Shown: positions 1-9,001, counted from the first letter of the stretch. The stretch is DNA of 64,000 nucleotides from Halomonas sp. YLGW01 (GCF_014840935.1 NZ_CP062005.1:310001-374000), one strand, 5' to 3'. A program made the numbers and translations. Notes: a model not told the origin generated them from the sequence alone.

Positions 1-1
1 T

Positions 2-88
2 GCCGAGACGGGTGATACGGACTGCGACCTCGCCTCAGAGGGAATGACGTTCCATGCCGTGAATCGAGTGGCCGCCCTGGCCAAATAA
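2..88 (+). CDS. C-terminal end of an upstream gene, probably a minor pilin
   Basis: An open frame enters from the left edge and ends at TAA 86-88, giving 28 residues that end NRVAALAK. The next pilin gene begins 35 bases later on the same strand, so this is likely the preceding gene of a type IV pilus operon; by analogy with Pseudomonas order (pilV-pilW-pilX) it could be pilW. That identity is inference from position only, because too little sequence is present to recognise a family. Confidence 0.5.
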   Translation, partial: AETGDTDCDLASEGMTFHAVNRVAALAK

Positions 89-123
89 GGTGCTGGGTGT
101 GGTTGCCTTGTTGGAGTAAGACC

Positions 124-1362
124 ATGAAACAGCAGAACGGAAGCGCACTGACGGTCATACTGGTGATGCTGGTGATGGCGCTAATGCTGGGGCTTTCCAG
201 CATTCAATCCTCCTTGGTCGATGAGCGCATGGCGGGGAACTACAAGGCCTCGATTCAGGCCTATATGGGGGCGGAAAAGGCCGCAGCGGATGGGGTGCAA
301 TATGTCAATAATATCGCTAATTCTGTTGTTTTCGATAGCTATAACATTATGAACCTCCACTCGATAGACTGGGTTGAGTTCACAGAGGGTAAGGGGGAGG
401 CCCTTCCGGCGGTTAATTCGAGCCATGGTGGTGCGTGTGACGCACAGGTCGAATGCTACTATCGCTTTTTTATGGATATGGGGGGCGAGAAGTATGTCGC
501 CGCGATGGGGGCAGTGGTGGAGGGCGACAGGGTGATCGCCGTCAGCGAGCCAGTTATCGTGGATCTTGTTTCTTCCTACGGAGGCGTTTCAGCTGCCTTG
601 AGTGTGTATGGAGGAGTTAAAAACATTAATGGCGATATCCTTGATGATAAAGGAAAGGAGCCGGAGCCCTGGTACCCTACCTCTTCAAATGCCAAGGTGG
701 CGGGTGGTGACTTCGGTGACGCAGAATCGGGCACTGGAAGCTTGAGCTCCATGTACTATGAGGGCGTGGAGATTAATTTATCCACTATCAAGAATATGGA
801 CCCAGAGGACACATTTCCTGACGGATACGATTACGGGGGCAACCTCGGGCAGGCGGGTCTGGACTCCATGGCGTTTATCGGCGAGCTTTACCAGGTGGCA
901 ATGGATTCAGAAAATGTGGTAACCACCCTTTCGGATTCTGATTTTATAAAAAAGGGTGATGCATGCTCTACCGGTGCAGGTGAAGAGGCCATTAGTTATT
1001 CTAAGTTTGCGGTCGTCGATAGTTTTAATTTTTCCGGCGACAAGAAGTTCTGTGGCGTGCTCGTCTTCTTGGGGAGCGACCTGACACTTGGGGGTACCGC
1101 CTTGGTGGAAGGTTTGGTGCTCGCGGCGAATCCGCATACAAAGACAGTAGACAGCAGTACGGTTTTTGACTTCTCCAAGCGCTCACAGAACGTCAACCTG
1201 ATGATCAATGGCGGTGGCTCCAGTGGCTCGGTATTCTTCAACGAGACGTCCGTCAAGCAGGCATTCGAGTCGATCGGGGTGGGCGAGAATGGTTACCTTG
1301 ACTACCTTAAGGGCGGCTCAAAGTCTTCCCTCTACACGATTGGCGGGTGGGGTGCACGATAG
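124..1362 (+). CDS. PilX-like type IV pilus minor pilin, copy 1
   Basis: 412-residue protein with the PilX N-terminal signature: a short basic leader ending QQNG, a hydrophobic helix (about residues 7-27), then the SSLVDERMAGNYKA segment and an AEKAA stretch typical of PilX proteins. The QQNG/SAL junction fits prepilin peptidase cleavage after Gly. The rest is Gly/Ser-rich and not recognisable. ATG 124 is chosen because GGAG lies 8 bases upstream and the N-terminus then matches copy 2; a GTG at 97 in the same frame lacks such support. PilX is known as a minor pilin needed for pilus assembly and adhesion; the protein should sit in the inner membrane or pilus tip complex. It is longer than typical PilX (about 170-200 residues), so the C-terminal part may carry an added domain. 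Confidence 0.75.
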   Translation: MKQQNGSALTVILVMLVMALMLGLSSIQSSLVDERMAGNYKASIQAYMGAEKAAADGVQYVNNIANSVVFDSYNIMNLHSIDWVEFTEGKGEALPAVNSSHGGACDAQVECYYRFFMDMGGEKYVAAMGAVVEGDRVIAVSEPVIVDLVSSYGGVSAALSVYGGVKNINGDILDDKGKEPEPWYPTSSNAKVAGGDFGDAESGTGSLSSMYYEGVEINLSTIKNMDPEDTFPDGYDYGGNLGQAGLDSMAFIGELYQVAMDSENVVTTLSDSDFIKKGDACSTGAGEEAISYSKFAVVDSFNFSGDKKFCGVLVFLGSDLTLGGTALVEGLVLAANPHTKTVDSSTVFDFSKRSQNVNLMINGGGSSGSVFFNETSVKQAFESIGVGENGYLDYLKGGSKSSLYTIGGWGAR

Positions 1363-1648
1363 CCTTGGTGCCCTCGGAGAGCCACGAGCGGCCATGGAGC
1401 CATGACGGCAAGAAGAGGCGCGCCGACGCCGTGGGGCTGGTAGGTTTACACCGTCAGGTTCTCCCTGGAAGGGCAGGAGCGAGCGCTTCCCGCGGCCGAT
1501 GTAGGGTGGGGCGAGGCGGTGGCGGGTGTCGTCAACGGTGAAATTTCGTATGATCCCTTGGCCGTGCGGTGCAGCCTTGCCGGGTCATAAGCAATCCATG
1601 TGAATTTGTCTGCACGCGGAAACTGAAACGATGGAGGCCTGACACCCC
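1363..1648 (+). pseudogene. Possible gene remnant between the two PilX-like genes
   Basis: This 286-bp gap holds a 48-codon open stretch from 1444 to TAA 1588-1590. It follows an in-frame TAG at 1441 and reads as plausible protein (starting VYTVRFSLEG, ending VRCSLAGS) with G/C-rich third positions. It has no start codon or ribosome site of its own. It looks like the C-terminus of a decayed gene whose upstream part was lost, perhaps a second member of a duplicated minor-pilin cassette. This is inference; the stretch is short enough that chance cannot be excluded. Confidence 0.35.
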
Positions 1649-2854
1649 GTGAAAACGCGACCGGTTACTAGCAGCATGAAGCAACAAGAGGGCGCCGCGC
1701 TGCTTGTCGTGCTGTCCGTGATGACGGTCTCGCTTATGCTGGGGGTGACCAGCATGCAGTCGTCCATGATCGACGAGCGCCTGGCGGGGAATTATAAGGC
1801 GGCTGCTCAGGCCCAGATGAATGCAGAGCAGGCAGCCTCTGCCATGCTGACTGCTCTTGCCTCTGCTCCGAGATACAAGATTCCACAGAATGTTGTGAGT
1901 AACTATGGTTGGGGTGACAGCGGCCTTCGCTGGTCCAGCTTGAATGGTCTTGCCGACTCGAAGGATGTTCCATCTGAATCATGCCTATCTACAGGCAGCG
2001 ATTTGGCCTGTTACATGGAGCTGCCTGAAAAACCCTTTGGAAGTGGGCTCTTGGAGGGCGACTATATTGTTGCGATGGGCTCATTAACCCAAGACGTGGG
2101 TAATGGGGAGAAATCGGTTCTAGCCGAAAGCGATCCGGTCTTTGTCAAATTGACTGGCGATTTCTTCGGGTTCTTTCCTGAGGCGACAGTGAGTTGCCTG
2201 GGGAGGGGGTGTGACTTTTTTCCCGGTGACGGTAAATCTGGGCCGGCTATCGATGGAACCGATCGCGAGATGGAAGGGAAAACAACAGGTGCAAATCGAC
2301 CTGATCCAGTGCTTGACAGCGATGGTGATGAAATCATGGTCCCGGCTGTTATTATGGCGGATAGAAATTCTACTGCTTCCGGTTCGTCAACAGGCGGTGG
2401 AGTCTCAGGCGACGAGATATATACGAAAGATCAATACAATGCATTCAAGGAGTCGTTGGGTTCTTCAGATTACGACATAAGTGAAGATGGATGGGCGGCG
2501 ATCAAGGGCGTTATTCGGAAAGAGGTTGACCAAGCTGTACTCAAGGCGCCCGACTCTGACGGGGTTTTTTATGCTGGTCCAGGCCAGATAGTCAGCCCCG
2601 GCTCTGCAAGCGGTATTGTCGTCATTAATGGTGGGACGCTCAGCCTGGGAGGGAGTGATCAGTTCACGGGGCTTGTAATCATGAAGGAAGGTTACATCGC
2701 TTCGACAGGGACGCCAGCCATTGTAGGTGCCGTGCTAGGTGAAAATTACTCATTCATTGGCACAGGCAATCCGACGATTTTGTATAGCTCTGAGGCTGTT
2801 GAACACGTGAATGGTGATCCTGCTAATGTGCCAGAGGTTATTAGCTGGCAGTGA
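1649..2854 (+). CDS. PilX-like type IV pilus minor pilin, copy 2
   Basis: 401-residue paralogue of the gene at 124. The leader MKQQEG, the hydrophobic helix and the SSMIDERLAGNYKA segment align without gaps to copy 1, while the remaining 340 or so residues are clearly diverged. GTG 1649 is taken as start because GGAGG lies at 1633-1637; an internal ATG at 1676 would align exactly with the start of copy 1 but has no ribosome site. Prepilin cleavage would fall after QQEG. A 100-residue Gly/Asp-rich central region may be a surface-exposed domain. Both copies are in the same orientation, suggesting tandem duplication followed by divergence. Confidence 0.72.
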   Translation: MKTRPVTSSMKQQEGAALLVVLSVMTVSLMLGVTSMQSSMIDERLAGNYKAAAQAQMNAEQAASAMLTALASAPRYKIPQNVVSNYGWGDSGLRWSSLNGLADSKDVPSESCLSTGSDLACYMELPEKPFGSGLLEGDYIVAMGSLTQDVGNGEKSVLAESDPVFVKLTGDFFGFFPEATVSCLGRGCDFFPGDGKSGPAIDGTDREMEGKTTGANRPDPVLDSDGDEIMVPAVIMADRNSTASGSSTGGGVSGDEIYTKDQYNAFKESLGSSDYDISEDGWAAIKGVIRKEVDQAVLKAPDSDGVFYAGPGQIVSPGSASGIVVINGGTLSLGGSDQFTGLVIMKEGYIASTGTPAIVGAVLGENYSFIGTGNPTILYSSEAVEHVNGDPANVPEVISWQ

Positions 2855-2875
2855 TGGGATATTTTTCGCATGGTC

Positions 2876-2903
2876 TTGTATCGATAGATTTGTATCGATA
2901 GAC
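2876..2903 (+). repeat. Two-copy 14-bp tandem repeat
   Basis: The 13-mer TTGTATCGATAGA occurs at 2876-2888 and again at 2890-2902, a period of 14 bp, in the short gap between the convergent PilX copy 2 and fimT genes. It starts 22 bp after the stop codon. The function is unknown; similar short tandem repeats follow other gene ends in this window. Confidence 0.7.
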
Positions 2904-2976
2904 CTGTGTAGTGGCAGCTGAGCGTAGTTGGGTGAGCTTTCGTTTCTCATGCGGGTGACAAGTATGCGGATTGCCA

Positions 2977-3513
2977 TTACCCGCAGTCTGGCAGCTCGGA
3001 AAGTGTTCTGACCCTACCGGCATTGCTGATGATCACTTCGGCCCCATTGTCATGCCCGCTGCAGATCGCGAAGGTCCCATTATGCCCACTGGCGCGCCCC
3101 ATGGCGCCGTAGCGCACGGGCCGATCACTGCGGCTGAAGTCGATGTCGGCATCGCCGGGTGAGGGCAGCACCCGCAACACGGTATCCCCGCTCAAGTCGC
3201 CGCCGGTGGCTCGTCCCTCCACGATCACCCAGTCGTGACTCCAGTCATCCAGAGTGCAGTCTGCGTCCGGCGGGTTCGGGCTTGCACACACCGAAATCGT
3301 CGTCCGCCGGGTAATCGCGGTATTGCGGGCCATCGCCAGTGCCGCCTTGATCCGCATCACCTCGGCGGCCACCTCGTTGCGCGCGCTGAAGGCCTGAAAG
3401 CCGGGCACGGCGATGGTGGCCATGATCACGATTACGGCGATCGTCACCAGCAGTTCGATCAGGGTGAAGCCGTCCTTGCGGTGGCTACCCTCCGTTTCTT
3501 TTCTCATGCGCAT
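2977..3513 (-). CDS. FimT/GspH-type pseudopilin
   Basis: 178-residue prepilin-like protein. It has the classic type IV prepilin signature KDGFTLIELLVTIAV, with cleavage expected between Gly and Phe and a Glu at mature position 5. A GspH/FimT domain with conserved Gly-rich strands and a C-terminal disulfide candidate (Cys pairs in SVCASP, DCTL, ICSG, PDCG) follows. The start MRMRKE is preferred because AAGGAG lies 6 bases upstream; the frame stays open further upstream without support. FimT/FimU proteins form part of the minor-pilin priming complex and some bind DNA for uptake. It faces thiO divergently, the same neighbourhood as in Pseudomonas. Confidence 0.85.
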   Translation of the reverse strand: MRMRKETEGSHRKDGFTLIELLVTIAVIVIMATIAVPGFQAFSARNEVAAEVMRIKAALAMARNTAITRRTTISVCASPNPPDADCTLDDWSHDWVIVEGRATGGDLSGDTVLRVLPSPGDADIDFSRSDRPVRYGAMGRASGHNGTFAICSGHDNGAEVIISNAGRVRTLSELPDCG

Positions 3514-3678
3514 CTCTCGCTCCTTCCCTGGAGGGGGCGACGTGCCGCGGCGTCCTGTCGCCTCTGCTTGCGTCTGTCCTCGCGCCGGTGCTCGCACCTG
3601 TCTTGGGGGCAGTCCTTTACCCCGTCAGGCTTTCCTTTACTCTAGCCAAGGCCTATGTAAGCCAGAGCGGATTCTACT

Positions 3679-4782
3679 GTGAGCGATTTCCTGATTATCG
3701 GCGGTGGCGTCATCGGCATGATGACGGCGCTGCAGCTGGCCGATGCGGGCCAGTCGGTGACCCTGATCGAGCGGGGCGAGTGCGGCCGCGAGGCCTCCTG
3801 GGCGGGGGGCGGCATCGTCTCGCCGCTCTACCCCTGGCGTTACGGCACGCCGGTGTCGCGCCTGTCGCGCTGGTCCGAGGGCTTCTACCCGGAGCTCAGC
3901 CTGCGCCTCTTGGAGGAGACCGGGATCGACCCGGAGTATCGCCAGAAGGGGCTCCTGTACCTGCGGGTCGAGGACGAGGCTCGCGCCCTGGAGTGGGCCC
4001 GGGAGGTCGGCAAGCCGCTGGAACGGGTGGGCCCCGAGGTGATCTATGCCAAGGAGCCTGCGGCCGCGCCCGGCTGCGAGCAGGCGCTATGGATGCCCAC
4101 CCTGGGCAGCATTCGCAACCCGCGCCTGGGCCGAGCCCTGCGGGCGCGCCTGGCGGCGATGCCGAGGGTGACGCTGCGCGAACATGAAGCGGTGGTCGGT
4201 CTTGAGCGTGATGCACGCGGTGCGGTGATCGGTGCCCAGACGCGAGAGGGCCTGGTGGCGGCGCAGCGGGTGGTCGTCTGCGGTGGTGCCTGGGCGGCGC
4301 AGCTGCTGGAGAGCGTCGAAGTGCGCCTGCCTGTGCGCCCGGTGAAGGGGCAGATGATCCTCTTCAAGGCGCCGCTGGGGCTGGTGCAGCGGGTGGTGCT
4401 GATGGACGGGCGCTATGTGATTCCCCGCGGCGATGGCCGGGTGCTGGCGGGTTCGACCCTCGAGGAGGCGGGCTTTGATAAGGCGCTCAGCGGCGAGGCG
4501 CGGGAATCGCTATGGCAGAGCGCCACCCGCATCGTGCCGGCGCTGGGCGACTGCGAGGTCGAGCATCACTGGGCGGGACTGCGCCCCGGCTCGCCGCAGG
4601 GCATTCCGTTCATCGGCGCGGTGCCGGGCGTTGCGAACCTCTGGGTCAATGCCGGCCACTACCGCAACGGCCTGGTGCTGGCGCCGGCCTCGACGCGGCT
4701 GCTGGTCGATGAGCTGCTGGGGCGCGAGCCGATCCTCGACCCGGCCGCCTATCGGCTGGAAGGGCGCCTCGGCGATGACTAG
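3679..4782 (+). CDS. thiO: Glycine oxidase ThiO / FAD-dependent amino acid oxidase
   Basis: 367-residue FAD-dependent oxidoreductase of the DAO family. The dinucleotide-binding GGGVIG sits at residues 8-13, followed by the acidic end of strand 2 (LIERG) and the ThiO-type SWAGGGIVSPLYPWRY segment. The C-terminal FAD motif around GLRPGSPQGIPFIG and GHYRNGLVLAP is typical. ThiO oxidises glycine to the imine used for the thiamin thiazole ring; related enzymes act on D-amino acids or sarcosine, so the substrate is inferred. The start is GTG 3679. No thi genes are nearby; the fimT-thiO adjacency is a conserved order in pseudomonads rather than a functional link. Confidence 0.82.
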   Translation: MSDFLIIGGGVIGMMTALQLADAGQSVTLIERGECGREASWAGGGIVSPLYPWRYGTPVSRLSRWSEGFYPELSLRLLEETGIDPEYRQKGLLYLRVEDEARALEWAREVGKPLERVGPEVIYAKEPAAAPGCEQALWMPTLGSIRNPRLGRALRARLAAMPRVTLREHEAVVGLERDARGAVIGAQTREGLVAAQRVVVCGGAWAAQLLESVEVRLPVRPVKGQMILFKAPLGLVQRVVLMDGRYVIPRGDGRVLAGSTLEEAGFDKALSGEARESLWQSATRIVPALGDCEVEHHWAGLRPGSPQGIPFIGAVPGVANLWVNAGHYRNGLVLAPASTRLLVDELLGREPILDPAAYRLEGRLGDD

Positions 4783-4791
4783 CCTTGGGGG

Positions 4792-4829
4792 CTACTAGTC
4801 AGGGACTACTAGTCAGGGACTAGTCAGAG
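4792..4829 (+). repeat. 14-bp tandem repeat after thiO
   Basis: The 14-mer CTACTAGTCAGGGA is repeated exactly at 4792-4805 and 4806-4819, followed by a shortened third copy. It begins 10 bp after the thiO stop, in the gap between convergent thiO and the PP0621-family gene. The next stretch contains a second short direct repeat (GCGTGACAGG, two or three copies, about 4850-4880). Confidence 0.8.
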
Positions 4830-4891
4830 CGTAGACCGGTCGCCGGCTGGGCGTGACAGGGCGTGACAGGGCGTGAGAGGGCAAGACGCCC

Positions 4892-5155
4892 TCAGTCGGA
4901 AGGGCGCTGTTCGGCCAGGTACTTGTCGCGATGGGGCGACCCACAGAACCAGTGGCCCTGCTCGCGAAGGGCTTCATCCTCCGGCAGGTGCACCTGGCAA
5001 TAGTCGCAGCGCACCATATGGCCGCCCTCCTGGCGGGCCTCCTTCTGTGGCCATTCCTCGCGTTCCAGCTTCCAGTCGCGGTACATGCGGTAGAGCTTGA
5101 GGCCGGCCCAGAACAGCACGGCGAAAATGATCAGGCGAATGATCAACAGGTTCAT
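4892..5155 (-). CDS. PP0621-family small membrane protein with zinc-ribbon-like motif
   Basis: 87-residue protein: one N-terminal membrane helix (residues 2-20, MNLLIIRLIIFAVLFWAGLK), a charged linker, then a CxxC pair (VRCDYCQVHLPEDEA) and a later Cys-Gly (WFCGSPHRDKYL). This layout matches the uncharacterised PP0621 family of pseudomonads, which resembles a degenerate zinc ribbon on the cytoplasmic side. The start ATG at 5155 begins the conserved part; the open frame upstream overlaps nadE and is not coding. It is divergent from nadE. Function unknown. Confidence 0.75.
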   Translation of the reverse strand: MNLLIIRLIIFAVLFWAGLKLYRMYRDWKLEREEWPQKEARQEGGHMVRCDYCQVHLPEDEALREQGHWFCGSPHRDKYLAEQRPSD

Positions 5156-5264
5156 CCTTTTGTGACTCCCTGGTCGGGCAGTATGAGGGGCCTTGCGCTT
5201 TGCTACTCGGGCGGCCATGCGGGACAATGCGGGTATCCGAGAGTTTCGAGAGATTTCCCCGACC

Positions 5265-6896
5265 ATGCAAGACCTGACGCTGGTGATGGCCCAATTCGAC
5301 CCTCTGGTCGGCGATATTCCCGGCAACGCCGAGCGTGCCATCGAGGCGGTGCGCGAGGCGCGCATCGAGCACGGCGCGGATATCGTGGTATTCCCCGAAC
5401 TGTTCCTGACCGGCTACCCGCCGGAGGACCTGTTGCTGCGCCCCTCCATGGAGACGCGGCTGCGCGAGGCCCGCGCGCGCATGGCGGCCAAGGTCGCCCG
5501 CGACGTGCTGGTGATCATTGGCTACCCCGGTCGCCGCGAGGGCCACACCTATAACCTGGCGGGCCTGCTCTACAACGGCGAATGGCTCGACGAGTACGCC
5601 AAGCAGGCCCTGCCCAACTACCTGGTGTTCGACGAGCAGCGTTACTTCACACCGGGCACCGAGCCGCTGGTGATCGAGCACCAGGGCGCCAAGCTCGGCA
5701 TCCTGATCTGCGAGGATGTCTGGAAGCCCGAGCCGGTGCGCCGGACCTGCGAGGCGGGCGCGGAGATCCTGATCACCCTCAATGCCTCCCCCTATCACCA
5801 GGACAAGCCCGCCGAGCGACTTGAGCTGTTGCGCGAGCGTGCCGCCGAGGCGCAGCGCCCGCTGGTCTATGTGAACCAGGTCGGCGGCCAGGACGAGCTG
5901 GTGTTCGACGGCGGCTCGGCCTGCGTCGATGCCAAGGGCCAGCTGCAGGTCCAGGCGCCTCATTGGCAGGTCGGGCTGATGCCGGTGCAGTTCCTGCGCG
6001 AGCCGGAAGGCTGGGTGCCCCAGGCCGGCGAGTGCGAGCCGCTGCCCGAGCCCGAGGAGAGCCTCTATTGCGCGCTGGTCACCGGGGTGCGCGACTACGT
6101 CAACAAGAGCGGCTTCAAGGGCGTGGTGATCGGCCTGTCCGGCGGCATCGACTCGGCGCTGACTCTTGCGATTGCGGTGGATGCCCTGGGCCCGGAGCGG
6201 GTGCATGCGGTGATGATGCCGTATCACTACACCGCGGATATCTCCAAGGCGGACGCCGCCGAACAGGCCAAGCTGCTCGGTGTCGGTTATGAGGTGATGC
6301 CCATCGCGCCGATGGTCGAGAGCTTCATGGACACCCTGGCCGAGAGCTTTGCCGGTACCGAGCGCGACACCACCGAGGAGAATCTGCAGTCCCGTTGTCG
6401 CGGCGTGCTGCTGATGGCGATCTCCAACAAGAAGGGCCTGATGGTGCTGACCACCGGCAACAAGAGCGAGATGGCGGTCGGGTACGCCACCCTCTACGGC
6501 GACATGGTCGGCGGCTACAACGCCCTGAAGGATGTCTACAAGACCTGGGTCTACCGCCTGGCGCGCTGGCGCAACGATCAGGAGCCGGCGATCCCCGAGC
6601 GGGTCATCGAGCGGCCGCCGTCCGCCGAGCTGGCGCCGGATCAGCAGGACAGCGACTCGCTGCCGGATTACGACACCCTGGACGCCATCCTGGCCCGCTA
6701 CATCGAGGGCGACATGAGCGCCGAGGCGATCATCGAGGCCGGCTTCGCCCGGGAGGCCGTCTATCAGGTGGTCAAGCTGGTCGACCGCTGTGAGTACAAG
6801 CGCCGTCAGGCGCCGGTGGGCGTGCGCGTCACCCCGCGGGGCTTCGGTCGTGACCGCCGCTACCCGATCGTCAATGGCTGGCAGCCCGGCGAATAG
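5265..6896 (+). CDS. nadE: Glutamine-dependent NAD+ synthase
   Basis: 543-residue two-domain enzyme that makes NAD+ from deamido-NAD+ using ATP and glutamine-derived ammonia. The N-terminal nitrilase domain shows its triad: Glu45 (FPELFLTGYPPED), Lys113 (YAKQALPNY) and Cys149 (LICEDVW). The C-terminal synthetase domain has the ATP-pyrophosphatase loop SGGIDS at residues 292-297 and the TTGNKSEMAVGY motif. The length matches bacterial glutamine-dependent NadE. The start at 5265 gives the usual family N-terminus (MQDLTLVMAQFDP); longer in-frame starts run through the intergenic region. Cytoplasmic, final step of NAD biosynthesis. Confidence 0.95.
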   Translation: MQDLTLVMAQFDPLVGDIPGNAERAIEAVREARIEHGADIVVFPELFLTGYPPEDLLLRPSMETRLREARARMAAKVARDVLVIIGYPGRREGHTYNLAGLLYNGEWLDEYAKQALPNYLVFDEQRYFTPGTEPLVIEHQGAKLGILICEDVWKPEPVRRTCEAGAEILITLNASPYHQDKPAERLELLRERAAEAQRPLVYVNQVGGQDELVFDGGSACVDAKGQLQVQAPHWQVGLMPVQFLREPEGWVPQAGECEPLPEPEESLYCALVTGVRDYVNKSGFKGVVIGLSGGIDSALTLAIAVDALGPERVHAVMMPYHYTADISKADAAEQAKLLGVGYEVMPIAPMVESFMDTLAESFAGTERDTTEENLQSRCRGVLLMAISNKKGLMVLTTGNKSEMAVGYATLYGDMVGGYNALKDVYKTWVYRLARWRNDQEPAIPERVIERPPSAELAPDQQDSDSLPDYDTLDAILARYIEGDMSAEAIIEAGFAREAVYQVVKLVDRCEYKRRQAPVGVRVTPRGFGRDRRYPIVNGWQPGE

Positions 6897-6989
6897 ATCG
6901 CCGACACATCGCTCGGCGGGTCATCGGCGATAGCCCACCGAGCCCGCCCCGTCAGCGTCGGATGTTGCCCTGATGACGTCCTTGAGAAA

Positions 6990-7019
6990 AACGCCCCGTC
7001 GGCTCGGCCGGCGGGGCGT
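6990..7019 (-). terminator. Rho-independent terminator of bamD
   Basis: Hairpin with stem ACGCCCCG / CGGGGCGT (loop region rich in CGG) at 6991-7019. Read on the minus strand it is followed by TTTTT, so it most likely ends bamD transcripts and may also stop readthrough from nadE. Confidence 0.75.
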
Positions 7020-7083
7020 CTTCGTGTCTTGCTCAGATGCTTTTCGGTGTGTGCGGTGCTCGTACTCGTAGCGCGGGCGAAAA

Positions 7084-7893
7084 TCAGCGGTTCAGGCGCA
7101 GGGTGGCGTCGCTATGCTCGGCCTCGAAGGTGCGGCCGGCGAGGCGCGCATGATCCGGGGCATTCTCGATCAGGGTGGCGAGCACCTCGCGCGCCCGGTC
7201 GGGCATGCCCAGGCCCAGGTAGCCCTCGACCATCACCGCCAGGGCATCCTGGTTGGCCGGCGCCTCGGGGTAGTGCGAGATCACCCAGCGCCCGCGCTTG
7301 ACCGCGGCCAGGTAGGCGCCCTTGCGCAGGTAGAAGTCGGCGACCTGCAGCTCATGGCGGGCCAGCAGGTTGCGCAGGTAGGTCAGGCGCTGCTGGGCGT
7401 CCGGGGCATATTCGCTGTCCGGGAAGCGCTCGATGAGATCGCGAAAGTCGCCGTAGGAGTCGCGGGTGGCGCCCAGGTCGCGCTTGGAGATATCGATCAG
7501 CTTGAGCCCCTCGAGGCTGAAGCGGCCCGCCTGATAGGCGGCCAGACCGCGCATGTAGTAGGCGTAGTCGACCTGGGGATGGTCTGGCTGCAGGCGGATG
7601 AAGCGGCTGGCCGCGGCTCGCGCCGATTCCCAGTTGTCGGTCTGGTAATAGGCGTAGATCAGCTCCAGCTGCGCCTGCTCGGCGTGCTCGCCGAAGGGGT
7701 AGCGGGCGTCAAGCGCCTCGAGCCGGCTCACGGCGTTGGTGTAGTTCTGCGCCTCCAGCGCCGTCATCGCCTGCCGGTAGAGCTCCTGTTCCGCGATCTC
7801 GTCGGGAACGGTGTCGTTGCCGGCGCAACCGGCGAGCAGGGCGGCCGTCAGGGCGTAGGCGCCCAGCCGTGTGCCACGGGGGAAAACGCGCAT
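7084..7893 (-). CDS. bamD: Outer membrane protein assembly lipoprotein BamD
   Basis: 269-residue lipoprotein of the BAM complex, which inserts beta-barrel proteins into the outer membrane. It has a signal peptide with lipobox LLAGC (Cys about 23) and then tetratricopeptide repeats (AMTALEAQNYTNAVSRLEALDARYPFGEHAEQAQLELIYAYY and following). The motif YPFGEHAEQAQLEL is characteristic of BamD. ATG 7893 is preferred over ATG 7896 because GAGG is better spaced from it. It is divergent from rluD, the conserved enterobacterial and pseudomonad arrangement. Essential in model species. Confidence 0.95.
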   Translation of the reverse strand: MRVFPRGTRLGAYALTAALLAGCAGNDTVPDEIAEQELYRQAMTALEAQNYTNAVSRLEALDARYPFGEHAEQAQLELIYAYYQTDNWESARAAASRFIRLQPDHPQVDYAYYMRGLAAYQAGRFSLEGLKLIDISKRDLGATRDSYGDFRDLIERFPDSEYAPDAQQRLTYLRNLLARHELQVADFYLRKGAYLAAVKRGRWVISHYPEAPANQDALAVMVEGYLGLGMPDRAREVLATLIENAPDHARLAGRTFEAEHSDATLRLNR

Positions 7894-8041
7894 CATGGTC
7901 CTCGTCTCAAACAACCCGGATGGCCGTGGTAGAATCACTGGCGGCTCATCATAAAGCACTCACGATAAACCACTCAGGGCAGGCCGCAAAGCGCCAGGCC
8001 CGGGTCCATCGCGAGTGCCACGTCAAAGGCACAAAGCCCCC

Positions 8042-9001
8042 ATGTCAGAAACCGTACATCGCGACGCCCGCATTCCCGAGGCCATGGCCGGCCAGCGCCT
8101 CGATCAGGCGGCGGCCGAGGTCTTCGCCGATTTCTCCCGTGAGCGCCTCAAGGGCTGGATAAAATCGGGCGACCTGACCCTCGACGGCGCCCGTGCCAAG
8201 CCCAAGGATAAGATCTACGGCGGTGAGCAGCTGGCGCTCTCCGCGGTGATCGAAGACGAGCTGCGCTTCGAGCCCCAGGCTATCGACCTGGACATCGTCT
8301 TCGAGGACGCCGCGGTGCTGGTGATCAACAAGCCCGCGGGCCTGGTGGTGCACCCGGCCGCCGGCAACCCGGACGGCACCCTGCTCAATGCGGTGCTGCA
8401 CCACTGCCCGGATCTCGCCAGTGTGCCCCGGGCCGGCATCGTGCACCGCCTCGACAAGGACACCACCGGCCTGATGGTGGTGGCCAAGACCCTGGCCGCC
8501 CAGACCGCGCTGGTCGAGCAGCTCCAGGCGCGCAGCGTCTCGCGGGAGTACGACGCCGTGGTCACCGGGGTCGTGACCTCCGGCGGGCGCATCGAGGCAC
8601 CGATCGGTCGCCATCCCAAGGATCGCAAGCGCCAGGCGGTCACCGCCTCCGGTAAGCCGGCGATCACCCACTACCGGGTCACCGAGCGTTTCCGCAACCA
8701 CACCCACGTGCGCTGCAAGCTCGAGACCGGCCGGACTCACCAGATTCGTGTGCACATGGCGCACCAGCGGTTCCCGCTGATCGGCGACAGCCTCTACGGT
8801 GGCCGCCTCAAGCTGCCCCCCGGGGCCGACGAGGATCTCAAGGACCTGCTGCGCGGCTTCCCGCGCCAGGCCTTGCATGCCCGCAAGCTGGCCTTCGTGC
8901 ACCCGGAGAGCGGCCAGCGCCTCGAGTTTCGTGCCGCGCTGCCGGACGATATGCTGATGCTGCTCGATTACCTGCGCGATGATCACGAAACCATGCGATG
9001 A
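8042..9001 (+). CDS. rluD: 23S rRNA pseudouridine synthase RluD
   Basis: 319-residue enzyme that isomerises uridines 1911, 1915 and 1917 (E. coli numbering) in helix 69 of 23S rRNA. An S4 RNA-binding domain (about residues 15-75) precedes the RluA-type catalytic domain with the HRLDKDTTG motif, catalytic Asp138, and the ETGRTHQIRVH motif. The start at 8042 (MSETVHRD) fits the family; the frame is open upstream but lacks a site. First gene of a conserved rluD-pgeF-clpB run. Confidence 0.94.
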   Translation: MSETVHRDARIPEAMAGQRLDQAAAEVFADFSRERLKGWIKSGDLTLDGARAKPKDKIYGGEQLALSAVIEDELRFEPQAIDLDIVFEDAAVLVINKPAGLVVHPAAGNPDGTLLNAVLHHCPDLASVPRAGIVHRLDKDTTGLMVVAKTLAAQTALVEQLQARSVSREYDAVVTGVVTSGGRIEAPIGRHPKDRKRQAVTASGKPAITHYRVTERFRNHTHVRCKLETGRTHQIRVHMAHQRFPLIGDSLYGGRLKLPPGADEDLKDLLRGFPRQALHARKLAFVHPESGQRLEFRAALPDDMLMLLDYLRDDHETMR

